Position numbers and translations under genes: made by a program. Below the pieces are notes generated by a model. It had not been told where the DNA came from, did not search any database, and worked only from the letters and a program-made list of their open reading frames with translations. A stretch of DNA of 64,000 nt from Microcoleus sp. FACHB-61 (GTDB lineage: Bacteria; Cyanobacteriota; Cyanobacteriia; Cyanobacteriales; Microcoleaceae). This document shows positions 52,426-61,328 of this stretch, one piece after another; position 1 is the first letter of the stretch, and each line of letters opens with the position of its first letter. The stretch covers positions 1 through 64,000 of the forward strand of contig JACJNY010000075.1 of assembly GCA_014695295.1 (NCBI GenBank), read 5' to 3'.

Positions 52426-53362
52426 TCCAGAACAGCTAAAAAAACATTGTGAGGCAATTCTTCAATCTCGCAGAATTAAAAACAAAATTGTGGTCTTATG
52501 CGAAGGTGATATTCGGGAGACCCAGGGTAGAGAGTCACCTCAAGCTTATAAAGCAATGGAGCAAATGCCTGATGCCAACTTTTATAAGGCTTGCGTTCCA
52601 ACATGGTGGAGACAGAAGCGACCGGAATTTTTCAACTGTGGCGATCGCAAAGATGTATTGGACACCTACTCTACTCTTTCAATATTACACGAAAAGGATA
52701 CCACTAATTCATATTTAGATCCCGATCGACTTTTTGCAATGATAGATTTAGATTTGCAACTGCAAACGATCGACAATTATATTTTTACAGATACAGAAGC
52801 AATTTTTCGGAATCTTTACGAAAAATCGCGGGTGAAAGAGCAAAACGCAGCAAAGCACCGGATCTGGATTACAGGTTTGATTCATAAAGAAGCATATTTT
52901 CTGACACCTGAACTTCAACCAATATTTGACAATTGTTGTAACAAGCCGATTTATCAGGGAAATCCTGCGGTACTCCCAAATATTTATCTGGATATGGCTG
53001 ATGCAATTTGTAGCGACTTGGATTTACAGAACAACCTACAGAGAGCCTTCGATCGCATAAATCATTGTTCGGGATTGGATTGTACGGAATTAGACTTAGA
53101 CAAATTCCAGGATTCATGGAAACATCAGTTTCAAAATACGACTGATGCAACCCAGAAGCAGGAGTTAATAGTAGCTTTGCTGACAATTAAAAAAGCTAAA
53201 GATTATTGGCATCAAATTAAGCCATTTGGTGAGTTTAGCCGCGAAGATTGGGTATTTAGAGAGCAACTATCGTTAGAAATTGGGAGATTTTATTCAGAGC
53301 AAAGTAGCGATGTTAAGTCTCATATTCCTTTTTTTTTCAACACATTGTATGAGTTCGTTTAA
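52415..53362 (+). CDS. TOPRIM/DUF4435-like protein paired with the AAA ATPase
   Basis: A 315-residue protein. A TOPRIM-like pattern is visible: a beta strand ending in Glu30 (KIVVLCEGDIRE), then FFNCGDRKDVLDTYSTL (72-88), and DxD at Asp111/Asp113 in RLFAMIDLDLQ. This is the Glu...DxD arrangement of OLD-family and DUF4435 (AriB) nucleases. The rest is helical and Cys-containing (FDNCCNK, DRINHCSGLDC) and I do not recognise it. It begins within the ATPase stop region (11-base overlap). It would be the effector nuclease of the pair if the assignment is right. The alternative is a DUF4276/other TOPRIM family. Family placement is by eye only. Confidence 0.6.
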   Translation: MSLNPEQLKKHCEAILQSRRIKNKIVVLCEGDIRETQGRESPQAYKAMEQMPDANFYKACVPTWWRQKRPEFFNCGDRKDVLDTYSTLSILHEKDTTNSYLDPDRLFAMIDLDLQLQTIDNYIFTDTEAIFRNLYEKSRVKEQNAAKHRIWITGLIHKEAYFLTPELQPIFDNCCNKPIYQGNPAVLPNIYLDMADAICSDLDLQNNLQRAFDRINHCSGLDCTELDLDKFQDSWKHQFQNTTDATQKQELIVALLTIKKAKDYWHQIKPFGEFSREDWVFREQLSLEIGRFYSEQSSDVKSHIPFFFNTLYEFV

Positions 53363-53393
53363 ATAAAACGCCTCAATTATAATATTCCATTTT

Positions 53394-53636
53394 CTATCCA
53401 TCAGCATCGCTAGGAAAACCAAATTGGTCTGGTAATTCAGCAGAGGTAATTTGCAGAATCTCTAGCAACTTCTTGTATTGAACAGGCGTTAGCTTCGGTA
53501 CCGATCGCCCAGCTTCCCAGTTGCTTACCGTCGCTTCTGTAACGCCAAGTGCTTCTGCTAGCTGCTTTTGAGTCATAAACCGCTGAACTCTCAGTCGCAT
53601 TAGGGGCGATCGATCGGCTCTTTCTGAGGTTTCCAT
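53394..53636 (-). CDS. XRE-family HTH regulator
   Basis: An 80-residue protein of one Cro/C1-type helix-turn-helix domain: MTQKQLAEALGVTEATVSNWEAGRSVPKLT (about 20-49). It is convergent with the TOPRIM-like gene (31-base gap). Such small regulators often repress nearby mobile or defence genes; the target is unknown. Upstream are a direct repeat TTAAGTTAT (53647-53655, 53657-53665) and a perfect palindrome at 53698-53711 that may be its operators. Confidence 0.85.
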   Translation of the reverse strand: METSERADRSPLMRLRVQRFMTQKQLAEALGVTEATVSNWEAGRSVPKLTPVQYKKLLEILQITSAELPDQFGFPSDADG

Positions 53637-53646
53637 AGGCTATTTG

Positions 53647-53760
53647 TTAAGTTATATTAAGTTATTTGGGCTTTTCCTAAAATAATTGACATTTACCCTA
53701 AATTAATTTAGATTTAGTCTAATAGAGATCAGACAGCACCAGCTAAGCCACTTGTGCTGT
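53647..53760. promoter_or_regulatory. Palindromes upstream of the HTH gene
   Basis: Direct repeats TTAAGTTAT at 53647 and 53657, perfect palindrome CTAAATTAATTTAG (53698-53711), and ACAGCAC/GTGCTGT (53733-53760). They lie in the region divergent between the HTH gene and 53852-54115, a likely place for autoregulation. Confidence 0.45.
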
Positions 53761-53851
53761 AGGGGAATTGCTGTCTTTTTTTCAACTTGTTATTGTACGC
53801 GGTTTTACCGTTACAAAGCATCAAACCTATCCAAAATTATTAGTCAAAGCT

Positions 53852-54115
53852 ATGTTGCAAGATTCATCATCGAACCAAACATCGCCCAATGTTTTAACCA
53901 ACCAAACCTTTGAGGGCGATCGCGAAGCAGTCCGTCACGTCATCATCGGTTCGCCGCTGGGGGTACGGCGAACTATCCACCAACTGCACGCATTGCGCTA
54001 CGAGGAAGCTGTTCGTTGGACTCATCCGATCGCCATTCCCGACAATCGCATCATTATTACACCCGATCAGGGAGAAATCATGAGTCTGTTGGTCAAATTA
54101 ATCCGATTACAATGA
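53852..54115 (+). CDS. Conserved hypothetical protein
   Basis: An 87-residue protein. I chose the ATG at 53852 (MLQDSSSNQTSPNV) and not the upstream TTG at 53768, because the region before it is non-conserved-looking and overlaps the regulatory spacer. The core EAVRHVIIGSPLGVRRTIHQLHALRYEEAVRWTHPI and GEIMSLLVKLIRLQ recalls small conserved cyanobacterial proteins of unknown function. No domain is recognised. Confidence 0.6.
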   Translation: MLQDSSSNQTSPNVLTNQTFEGDREAVRHVIIGSPLGVRRTIHQLHALRYEEAVRWTHPIAIPDNRIIITPDQGEIMSLLVKLIRLQ

Positions 54116-54280
54116 AGTCTAAATGTGCGATCGATCTTTCTAAAATTCAGTCAAAAGTGCGATCGCAAATCTCTTCTCGTTGCCCGTGCTAAACTCAACA
54201 GATATATCCAAAAACTCTTGTGGGGTAGGCATCCGGCCTGCCCTTGGCACAAACTTAACAACTAGCTCGCAATTCAGCTT

Positions 54281-54922
54281 ATGATTGTTATCACCCCCGT
54301 ACTCAAACCTGTTAGCCAAATAACGCTTTCTCCCGGTAGTGTCGTAACTATTCCAAATGTAAGTTGGCTGGAATTTGAGTCGATTTTGCAGGAATTAGGA
54401 GAAAAGCGAAGAACCAGAATTGCCTACAGCAAGAGTACCTTAGAAATTATGCTTCCCTTACTAGATCGGGAAATTCCGAAAGATTTAATTTCCGATATTG
54501 TAAAAATTTTACTCAAGTCTGCGGGCAGAAGATATGAACCCTTTGGTTCTACTACTTTCAAACGGGAAGGTGCAGCAGGAGTTGAACCTGATGCTTGCTT
54601 TTACATTCTAAATTATCAGCGGATGATTGGCCGCCGCCGACTTTTACCGGACGATCCGCCGCCCGATTTGGCAATTGAGACGGATGTTACTTCTAAAACT
54701 AAGATCGATGCCTATAAAATTATTGGGGTTCCAGAAGTATGGGTTTACGACAGCGGCAGACTTCGCATTTATTTGCTGCAAGATGGAGAGTATGTAGAAT
54801 CCGATATTAGTCCGAATTTTCCAGAAATCGCGATCGCCCAACTGATTCCGGCTACAGTGGAACGTGCTTGGCAGGTGGGAAATTTGCAAGCGCTAGAAGA
54901 ATTTGAAAGTGCGATCGGCTAA
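54281..54922 (+). CDS. Uma2-family (DUF820) PD-(D/E)XK nuclease-like protein
   Basis: A 213-residue Uma2 protein, a restriction-endonuclease-fold family greatly expanded in filamentous cyanobacteria. Active-site residues are visible: Asp in GVEPDACFYI, then PDLAIETDVTSKTKID with Asp, Glu and Lys of the PD-(D/E)XK pattern, and EVWVYD after it. The N-terminal strand region TLSPGSVVTIPNVSWLEFE is usual. The biological role is unknown; the family probably acts in defence or transposition. Confidence 0.88.
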   Translation: MIVITPVLKPVSQITLSPGSVVTIPNVSWLEFESILQELGEKRRTRIAYSKSTLEIMLPLLDREIPKDLISDIVKILLKSAGRRYEPFGSTTFKREGAAGVEPDACFYILNYQRMIGRRRLLPDDPPPDLAIETDVTSKTKIDAYKIIGVPEVWVYDSGRLRIYLLQDGEYVESDISPNFPEIAIAQLIPATVERAWQVGNLQALEEFESAIG

Positions 54923-54966
54923 ACTCGTAGGATAGGTTACGCACTTCGCGCTTCGCATCCTAAAAG

Positions 54967-56112
54967 TTACACAATTACTGCCAAATTGTCAACCCCTAAA
55001 GGTCGATAAATTGTATCTCTTTGCTGATAATCCCGCCCCAAAGAACGAATCGCATTTTGCAAATCTTCGACAGATTGACAACTGCCGCCAACCGCACCGG
55101 CCATCGTCGTAATGTGTTCTTCCATCAAAGTGCCGCCGATGTCGTTGCAGCCCCATTTCAGCGCTTCTGTAGCTCCATCTAAACCTAATTTTACCCAACT
55201 CGGCTGGTGATTGGAAATCAAATTGCCTAAGAAGATTCTCGATACTGCGGTGAGTAACAATGTATCTGCTAAAATTGGTTGGTCGCGGCCGACTCGACTC
55301 CGCAAAGGTGCCGGTGCTTCCTGTCCGACAAATGGTAGTAAAATAAATTCTGTAATGCGTGCCCGATAGTTTTGGTCGATCGCAGTTTGTTGGAGCGATC
55401 GCACTTTTTCTAAATGCAAAACCTGCTGTTCGGCTGTCTCAATATGCCCGCAAAGCATTGTACTCGTTGTCGGCAAACCCAGACGGTGAGCAGTTCCCAC
55501 AATTTCCAGCCAAGTTGCCGAATTTAGTTTTTCCGGGCAAATTACCCGTCGCACAGAATCGTCGAGAACTTCCGCCGCAGTTCCCGGCATCGAACCAACT
55601 CCCGCATCCCGCAAAGCCGAAATTACATAGCTGAAACTAAGATTATCTTTTCTGGCAATAAATTCTATTTCTTGCGGCGAAAAAGCGTGCAAGTGCAACT
55701 GAGGAAACTTATCCTTAATAGTTTTCACCAATTGCAGATAATAAGGCAAAGATGCGCCGTTGAGCTTAGCTTGAAGATTTAAGCCGCCCTGCATACAAAT
55801 TTCCGTCGCACCCCGCTGCACTGCATCACTTGCCTTTTCCTGAATTTGGGCGGCGTCTAACCAAAAAGCGCCCTCATCTCCCTCGTCGCGGCGGAATGCA
55901 CAAAAACTGCAATGCTGCTCGCAAATGTTAGTAAAATTAATATTCCGATTGATAACGTAGGTGACAGTATCGCCTGATTGTTGGCGGCGGAGCAAGTCAG
56001 CGGTTGTTTGAATAGAAGCTCGCGCATCGGGATCTCTTTGCTGCAAAAGTACCAAGGCCTCTGCGGAAGAGATATTATAACCTTGTAAAGCTCGATCGAG
56101 AATTGCATCCAC
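54967..56112 (-). CDS. cofH: 7,8-didemethyl-8-hydroxy-5-deazariboflavin synthase subunit CofH
   Basis: A 381-residue radical-SAM enzyme that joins the tyrosine-derived part to the flavin precursor to make F0, the antenna chromophore of cyanobacterial DNA photolyase. The radical-SAM cluster motif is [10 protein letters not shown] near 64-73. Other marks are [43 protein letters not shown] and the C-terminal [12 protein letters not shown]. The partner cofG is not in the window. Length is normal. Confidence 0.95.
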   Translation of the reverse strand: MDAILDRALQGYNISSAEALVLLQQRDPDARASIQTTADLLRRQQSGDTVTYVINRNINFTNICEQHCSFCAFRRDEGDEGAFWLDAAQIQEKASDAVQRGATEICMQGGLNLQAKLNGASLPYYLQLVKTIKDKFPQLHLHAFSPQEIEFIARKDNLSFSYVISALRDAGVGSMPGTAAEVLDDSVRRVICPEKLNSATWLEIVGTAHRLGLPTTSTMLCGHIETAEQQVLHLEKVRSLQQTAIDQNYRARITEFILLPFVGQEAPAPLRSRVGRDQPILADTLLLTAVSRIFLGNLISNHQPSWVKLGLDGATEALKWGCNDIGGTLMEEHITTMAGAVGGSCQSVEDLQNAIRSLGRDYQQRDTIYRPLGVDNLAVIV

Positions 56113-56252
56113 AGTTTTCTTTTTAACTCAATTACAGAATTACTGACTAGAATTAAGGCGTTTTTATATTTTAACCAATCAATTATGGAGGAACGATATT
56201 TTACAATCTCAAGTCTTACAAAACCATCCTTTATTTTCTGCGAACTGAAATT

Positions 56253-57467
56253 ATGGGCATCAACCAAGCAAATCACCTCTTGCCCGTACCGTCTGGGCCT
56301 TTGCACATTCCTGCCGTACAGACTTTCGGTTCCAATTTTACAGACGCCGACACACAGCCAATTTATTTTTCCCTCGTCATTCCCACCTACAACGAGTGCA
56401 AGAATGTCAAAACTATTGTCGAAAAACTGAGCCAGTTGCTCGACGGAAATATTCCCGGCAACTACGAACTAATTGTAGTCGATGACGACAGCCCCGATCG
56501 CACCTGGGAAGTCGCCATGTCCCTGACACCGGAATATCCGCAATTGCGGGTGATGCGCCGGGAACACGAGCGGGGACTTTCCACAGCGGTAATTCGCGGG
56601 TGGCAGGTCGCTCGGGGCGAGGTTTTGGGCGTCATCGATGGCGACTTGCAGCATCCCCCAGAGACGCTTTTGCAGCTTTTAGCAGAAATTCAGCGGGGAG
56701 CCGATTTGGCGACTGCGAGCCGCCACGTTGCCGAGGGCGGGGTGAGCGACTGGAGCGTTGTCAGGCGATTTTTATCGCGGGGCGCTCAAACCGTGGGGTT
56801 GGTGATCCTGCCGGGAGTGGTGGGCCGAGTTTCCGATCCGATGAGCGGCTATTTTATGGTGCGTCGCAGTTGCATTGCTGGCAAAACCATGAATCCTGCA
56901 GGTTACAAAATATTGATTGAAGTGCTCGGCAGGGGCGACATCCGCTGGATTGGAGAAGTTGGTTACGTGTTTCAGGAGCGGCAAGAAGGGGAGAGCAAAG
57001 TTACATGGAAACAGTATATTGAGTATTTGCGACATTTGCTTCGGTTGCGGTTTGCCCGGTGGCCGATCGGCAAGTTTGTGCGGTTTGGCATTGTGGGTTT
57101 CAGCGGCGTGTTTGTGAATATGGGGGTTTTGTACGTGCTGTCCGATATCCTCAATTTGGAGGTGAATGGCAGTCTGATCGTTGCTGCTGAATTGGCAATT
57201 ATCAATAACTTTTTGTGGAATGATTTGTGGACTTTTGGGGACATTTCTAAGCTGCAGCCAAGAAAGCGCCAGCGATTGAAACGGCTGTTGAAATTTAACA
57301 CGATTTGCTTGATGGGTTTGATTTTGAATTTGCTGCTGTTTAATTTGCTGTTTAAGGTTTTTGGGATGAATAAATATCTTGCTAATTTAATCGCGATCGC
57401 GACTGTGACTCTGTGGAATTTCTGGCTCAATATGAAGCTGAGTTGGCGGGTGACGGACGTGAAGTAG
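56253..57467 (+). CDS. GT2 glycosyltransferase with GtrA-like membrane domain (DPM1-type)
   Basis: A 404-residue protein. Residues about 40-265 form a GT2 domain like polyprenol-phosphate mannosyl/glucosyl transferases: SLVIPTYNECKNV, VVDDDSPDRT, GVIDGDLQHPPE, and SGYFMVRRSC. About 272-400 is a GtrA-like four-helix membrane domain (KFVRFGIVGFSGVFVNMGVLY, NFLWNDLWTFGD, NFWLNMKLSWR). It probably loads a sugar onto undecaprenyl phosphate and flips or presents it. The next gene is a GT39-like enzyme that could use such a donor, so the two may form an envelope glycosylation unit. Confidence 0.9.
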   Translation: MGINQANHLLPVPSGPLHIPAVQTFGSNFTDADTQPIYFSLVIPTYNECKNVKTIVEKLSQLLDGNIPGNYELIVVDDDSPDRTWEVAMSLTPEYPQLRVMRREHERGLSTAVIRGWQVARGEVLGVIDGDLQHPPETLLQLLAEIQRGADLATASRHVAEGGVSDWSVVRRFLSRGAQTVGLVILPGVVGRVSDPMSGYFMVRRSCIAGKTMNPAGYKILIEVLGRGDIRWIGEVGYVFQERQEGESKVTWKQYIEYLRHLLRLRFARWPIGKFVRFGIVGFSGVFVNMGVLYVLSDILNLEVNGSLIVAAELAIINNFLWNDLWTFGDISKLQPRKRQRLKRLLKFNTICLMGLILNLLLFNLLFKVFGMNKYLANLIAIATVTLWNFWLNMKLSWRVTDVK

Positions 57468-57475
57468 GTAATGCG

Positions 57476-57509
57476 TAATTGGTAATTGGTAATTGGTAAT
57501 TGGTAATTG
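57476..57509. repeat. Heptamer tandem repeat TAATTGG
   Basis: Nearly five copies of TAATTGG between the two glycosyltransferase genes, continued by TAATGACTAATAACTAATGG variants up to the next start. Related runs lie at 20596-20680 and near 60935. Confidence 0.85.
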
Positions 57510-57587
57510 ATAAAATGAGTGATGGCTAATGACTAATAACTAATGGCTAATGGATCTTCTTCGCTAGGCCTTGGAATTACTGAATTA

Positions 57588-59378
57588 ATGATTAAGAACA
57601 AACAACTGTTATTGCTATTGCTGTGGACGGCGATCGCCTTTATTTTGCGATTTGCCAATTTAAACTCGAAACCGCTGTGGACAGACGAGTTTTCGACTCT
57701 AGTGTTTAGTTTGGGCAACAGTTTTCGCGGTGTGCCGATCGATCGCGCGATCGACCTTTCTACATTATTACAACCGCTACAATTGCGCCCCGATGCTGAC
57801 ACGGCCGACGTGCTCCGCAATTTGCTGCTAGAAAGCAACCATCCACCAGTGTATTTTATGCTCGCCCACTGGTGGATGCGACTGTTTGGGCCTTCAGATG
57901 ATAGTTTAGTTTGGATTGGGCGATCGCTCCCTGCTTTATTGGGCGTTATTTCAGTTCCCGCTATCTACTTTTTAGGCAAGTTTGCTTTTAGTTCCCGTTT
58001 AGTCGGTCAATGTGCTGCCGCGATGATGGCAGTTTCTCCCTACGGCATTTATCTCGCTCAAGAAGCTCGCCATTACACTTTAGGAATCTTATTAGTTATT
58101 GCCTCTCTTTTTTGCCTCACATTAGCTGCAAAAAAGCTGCAACAGCGCGCTCCTCTGCCTATTTGGGCGGTGCTGCTTTGGGTAGTTGTTAATTGTTTAG
58201 GGATTGCGGTTCACTACTTTTTTGCACTGACTTTGTGTGCCGAAGCAATAGCATTAATTGCTGTAATCTGGCAGCATTTTAATGGAAGGTTGCCAAGTGA
58301 CAACAGCCAGCAGCCTAATATTTGGCAATTTCAAATTTTTTGGCGGCTTTTCGCAGTAGCGATCGGCACTTTAGCAGGCGGTTTAGTTTGGCTGCCGGTA
58401 TTTTTGTCAAATAAATACGGCAGCGAACTAACTAATTGGATTGTCAGCGGCGATCGCACATTTTTAGATTGGATCGCGCCGATTTTTCAAGCTTTAGCTG
58501 GATGGATCACTGTCATGTCTCTGCTGCCGGTGGAATCGCAAAATTTGGCAGTAGTAGTTGTTTCGGCGATCGCCATGACAATATTTTTTATATTGGTGCT
58601 TCCCATCCTGTTTAGCGCTTTTAAAAATTCCTTAACAACGCCCGATACTCGTTTAGGTACTGTTATTTTCGGCGGATTTGTGCTAGGAGCAATTTTCCTA
58701 TTTTTCAGCTTTGCATATATTCTAGGGATTGACCTAACTCGCGGCGCACGATACAATTTCGTCTACTTTCCGGGGGTGATATTGCTTTTAGGAGCAACCT
58801 TGGCGGTTATTTTTAACACACCTACAGCAAAAAGTCAATGGTTTAATTTACGGGCGATCGAAGTTCCGGGCAAAAAAGCAGTGGTGCTAATTTTAGCAAT
58901 GGGTTTTGTCAGCAGTGTCACAGTAAATTCCAATCTCGGCTATCGCAAATATTACAAACCAGACCTTTTAATTCCGATTATCCGCGAATTATCGAAAGTT
59001 CCCGTGTTAATTGCCACTACTCAAAAGACTCATGTAGAAATAGGAGAGTTGATGGGGATAGGGTGGGAATGGGAAAGAAGTTCGGCAACGGATTTTGTAG
59101 CGGATGTAACGGATGTAACGGATGTTAGGAAGAAAGAAGAAGTTAAAGCCTTTGATTCTCCGCTGTTTCTTTTAGCTAATCTGAAAAAAGATGCGCCGGA
59201 AATAGTGGCTGGGACACTTTATAATACACTCAGTCAATTAGAACGTCCGCTTGATTTGTGGTTGGTTAATTTTCGCGTACCTGTCAATTTAGAAGCACAA
59301 AAATGTCAGGTTGAATCGCGCGAGTTGCCTGCGGTGGATGGGTATGAATATCAAGTTTATCATTGTTCTAGCTCATAG
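57588..59378 (+). CDS. GT39-like membrane glycosyltransferase with a repeat-derived insertion
   Basis: A 596-residue multi-pass protein. I chose the ATG at 57588 (MIKNKQLLLLLLWTAIAF); the upstream ATG at 57543 lies in a TAATGACT-type repeat. The first periplasmic loop LKPLWTDEFSTLVFSLGN-like segment with the catalytic-type acidic pair, and SNHPPVYFMLAHWWMRLFG, are typical of ArnT/PMT-related GT39/GT83 enzymes. About ten membrane helices follow. Near the end, residues equivalent to SSATDFVADVTDVTDVRKKEE are encoded by the same TTCGGCAACGG-(TAACGGATG)n-GGAAGAA repeat that is intergenic at 12941. It probably transfers sugar from a polyprenyl donor, perhaps made by the upstream enzyme. Confidence 0.85.
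   Translation: MIKNKQLLLLLLWTAIAFILRFANLNSKPLWTDEFSTLVFSLGNSFRGVPIDRAIDLSTLLQPLQLRPDADTADVLRNLLLESNHPPVYFMLAHWWMRLFGPSDDSLVWIGRSLPALLGVISVPAIYFLGKFAFSSRLVGQCAAAMMAVSPYGIYLAQEARHYTLGILLVIASLFCLTLAAKKLQQRAPLPIWAVLLWVVVNCLGIAVHYFFALTLCAEAIALIAVIWQHFNGRLPSDNSQQPNIWQFQIFWRLFAVAIGTLAGGLVWLPVFLSNKYGSELTNWIVSGDRTFLDWIAPIFQALAGWITVMSLLPVESQNLAVVVVSAIAMTIFFILVLPILFSAFKNSLTTPDTRLGTVIFGGFVLGAIFLFFSFAYILGIDLTRGARYNFVYFPGVILLLGATLAVIFNTPTAKSQWFNLRAIEVPGKKAVVLILAMGFVSSVTVNSNLGYRKYYKPDLLIPIIRELSKVPVLIATTQKTHVEIGELMGIGWEWERSSATDFVADVTDVTDVRKKEEVKAFDSPLFLLANLKKDAPEIVAGTLYNTLSQLERPLDLWLVNFRVPVNLEAQKCQVESRELPAVDGYEYQVYHCSSS
59077..59142 (+). repeat. TTCGGCAACGG-(TAACGGATG)n repeat inside the GT39 gene
   Basis: GAAGTTCGGCAACGGATTTTG, three 9-base units (one TAGCGGATG, two TAACGGATG, 59098-59124), then TTAGGAAGAAAGAAG. 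It is near-identical to 12941-13010. In this frame each unit reads Val-Thr-Asp with no stop. Confidence 0.9.
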
Positions 59379-59576
59379 GTAAGTATTAAGGGATGGAGCG
59401 GTCGATCGCACTTTCGATTAAAATAATTAAAAAAAGTGCGTAGCGAAGCTTTCCGCAGGAATCGAGCTTTCATTTCAGTACAAATTTTGCGGCAGAGGTA
59501 GCCGCTCAAAGTTTGAGTAACTCTCAGTATGCTCAACTTTCTGATTGAATTAAATCGCCGGCAGGTGGATGTCGTT

Positions 59577-59987
59577 TTATAGCTTTGTCAGCGGCCCGAA
59601 TATTAATGACTCTCTCTCTCGATTTAAGGCTAATGCTGTAACTGTAGCTCGTCCAATTGGAGTCAAACCAACTATTGATAATCCATGCGCAGACCAAATA
59701 AAATGTCCGCTCCAACTATCTTGTCTGGGGTTAAACAACGGTACTGCTACGTCTGACTGAGCATCTATCGCTCTAGTTTTATCAGATTTCTTGCGGTTGC
59801 AGTGAAAGCAAGCTAGTGCCAAATTGTCAATATCGTTAGTCCCACTTTTAGTTAAGGGAATGATGTGCTCGATAGTAAACTCTACATACTGCCATTGTTC
59901 TGAGGCATGACAATATTCGCACAGACAGTTTGCTCTCTGACGAACTTGATTTTGGATATTTTCAGGGATTTGACGGCGAGCCGACAT
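59577..59987 (-). CDS. HNH endonuclease
   Basis: A 136-residue HNH nuclease. I chose the start MSARRQIPENIQ at 59987, two bases after the stop of the upstream gene; the frame extends nine codons further. Two zinc pairs are present, CEYC and CFHC, and the beta-beta-alpha-metal core is EHIIPLTKSGTNDIDNLALACFHCNRKKSD with the HNH residues. The 60-residue tail is typical of cyanobacterial stand-alone HNH proteins. It is in an operon with the small protein upstream. The target is unknown. Confidence 0.88.
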   Translation of the reverse strand: MSARRQIPENIQNQVRQRANCLCEYCHASEQWQYVEFTIEHIIPLTKSGTNDIDNLALACFHCNRKKSDKTRAIDAQSDVAVPLFNPRQDSWSGHFIWSAHGLSIVGLTPIGRATVTALALNRERESLIFGPLTKL

Positions 59988-59989
59988 TT

Positions 59990-60262
59990 CTACACAGTAG
60001 GCTGAATCTGGCACAAAAAAAGATTGCGGACAGTCCGATTGACAAAACTGAGGTAATCGTCGATTTCTTCGTAAAGATTGAGTTCTTGTTCTTCGTCAGG
60101 ATTTAGGGGCAAAGTTTGTTGTTTGTCCAACAGTTCTTGAATTCGATTTTTGACAGCGGTGGAGGCTTTAAAAATGGGTATGTCTTCCACTAATTCAATG
60201 CGGACAGCTCCTTCTATAGGTAGAGTATCGCGCAGGTTTTCTAGTTTGGGCAGGATTAGCAT
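59990..60262 (-). CDS. Small protein upstream of the HNH nuclease
   Basis: A 90-residue acidic protein (AVRIELVEDIPIFKASTAVKNRIQELLDKQQ, NPDEEQELNLYEEIDDYLSFVNRTVRNLF). It is mostly helical, with no known domain that I recognise. Its stop is two bases from the HNH start, so the genes are co-translated. It could be an immunity or control partner of the nuclease, but such small acidic proteins also occur next to HNH genes without a known role. Confidence 0.7.
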   Translation of the reverse strand: MLILPKLENLRDTLPIEGAVRIELVEDIPIFKASTAVKNRIQELLDKQQTLPLNPDEEQELNLYEEIDDYLSFVNRTVRNLFLCQIQPTV

Positions 60263-60309
60263 AGTTGTGGATTTTATGAGTTTCCGTCTTGATTATATCT
60301 ACGTTTTTT

Positions 60310-60915
60310 TCACTCTTGCCTAATACTATCGGGCACGCCCACCGCCGAAATACCCGATATCGCCTTTAAGTTTTGACACCGAATCAACTCATTAAAATCC
60401 AAACTGCGCTTTTCTATCTGCGCCACAGCCTCGATCGCCGAAAGCAAATGTCCGGCCGCTTCCGCTTCGTTGTAACCACGCCTTCCCGCTACTCTAATCG
60501 CCCCTTCGTCAGCCTCTAACTCTACTTGGGAACTGCGGTTGTCGCGCCAAATTCGAGTCATGGCGAGTCCTGTCAAACCGCCCGCGATCGCAGTGCCGAT
60601 CGCATCTCCCTGCAACAATTCTACAACAGTCCCGACAATTCCCGCCAGAGCCGCCCCTTGATAAATATCCGGTTTAAACCACTTAAAACTGCACAGAAAA
60701 CTTACATTCCGCAATAGCAGTAAATCCCGCTGCGGCTTAGATAGCAGCCGCCACAAATCAAAATTAATATAAATCGGGCGAGATTGATTCCAAGGCAAAG
60801 GAAAATCGCAGTCAATTACCGTTGATTGTTGTGGCTTATTAATAATTTTACACATCATGCGGCCGGAAGCAGGCATCACATCTAACAGGCGGCGAATTTC
60901 TGGGTCGGGATTCAT
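60310..60915 (-). CDS. DUF3318 protein
   Basis: A 201-residue cyanobacterial protein of the DUF3318 type: EIRRLLDVMPASGRMM at the start, WRLLSKPQRDLLLLRNVSFL, and LEADEGAIRVAGRRGYNEAEAAGHLLSAIEA at the end. A central Gly/Ala-rich stretch (GAALAGIVGTVVELLQGDAIGTAIAGGLTGLA, about 92-123) may form one or two membrane helices. Function unknown. Confidence 0.8.
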   Translation of the reverse strand: MNPDPEIRRLLDVMPASGRMMCKIINKPQQSTVIDCDFPLPWNQSRPIYINFDLWRLLSKPQRDLLLLRNVSFLCSFKWFKPDIYQGAALAGIVGTVVELLQGDAIGTAIAGGLTGLAMTRIWRDNRSSQVELEADEGAIRVAGRRGYNEAEAAGHLLSAIEAVAQIEKRSLDFNELIRCQNLKAISGISAVGVPDSIRQE

Positions 60916-61120
60916 AAATTTTAGGGTAATTGATAATTGGTAATTGGTGATTGCATCTGCCTAAAAAACAATAATATCTATCAGCGACTTGTAGGAACGG
61001 GTTTTACCGACAATAATTGCCTAAAACCTACAATATCGTAAACCCGCCGCCACCCAAGGGCTAGTTTTACATACAATATTTGTCGATAATTGACAATCTT
61101 AGGACTTATGCACGGGTAGC

Positions 61121-61189
61121 CAGAAACCGGGTTTTTTGCTGAGAAGATGCGTTGCAGCCACAGATTTGGTGAAAAACCCGGTTTCTTGG
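61121..61189. repeat. AAACCGGGTTT hairpin element
   Basis: CAGAAACCGGGTTTTTT (61121-61137) pairs with AAAAACCCGGTTTCTTGG (61172-61189), with GCGTTGCAGCC in the loop as in the copies at 45551-45710. It is flanked by AGGACTTATGCAC and GAGTGCGTCCATAAC, a degenerate outer inverted repeat. This fills much of the 413-base spacer between DUF3318 and nupC; TAATTGG repeats lie at about 60930. Confidence 0.8.
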
Positions 61190-61328
61190 GTCAGAGTGCG
61201 TCCATAACTGATTTTATCGAAATCAAAGTTGATGTAGGTTATGGGTTGTGTGGGGGCGGGTTTATGTAGATTTTTGACGGGAGTTAAATATTGTTCGTAA
61301 AACCAACCCCTACAACTCCATAGAATAA

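Noticed and set aside
52869-53186. Minus-strand frame opposite the TOPRIM-like gene
   Set aside because: Lies wholly within a well-supported gene and has no domain or start signals.
57543-57587. Upstream ATG of the GT39-like gene
   Set aside because: The ATG belongs to a TAATGACTAATAACTAATGG repeat; the next ATG at 57588 begins the first membrane helix directly.
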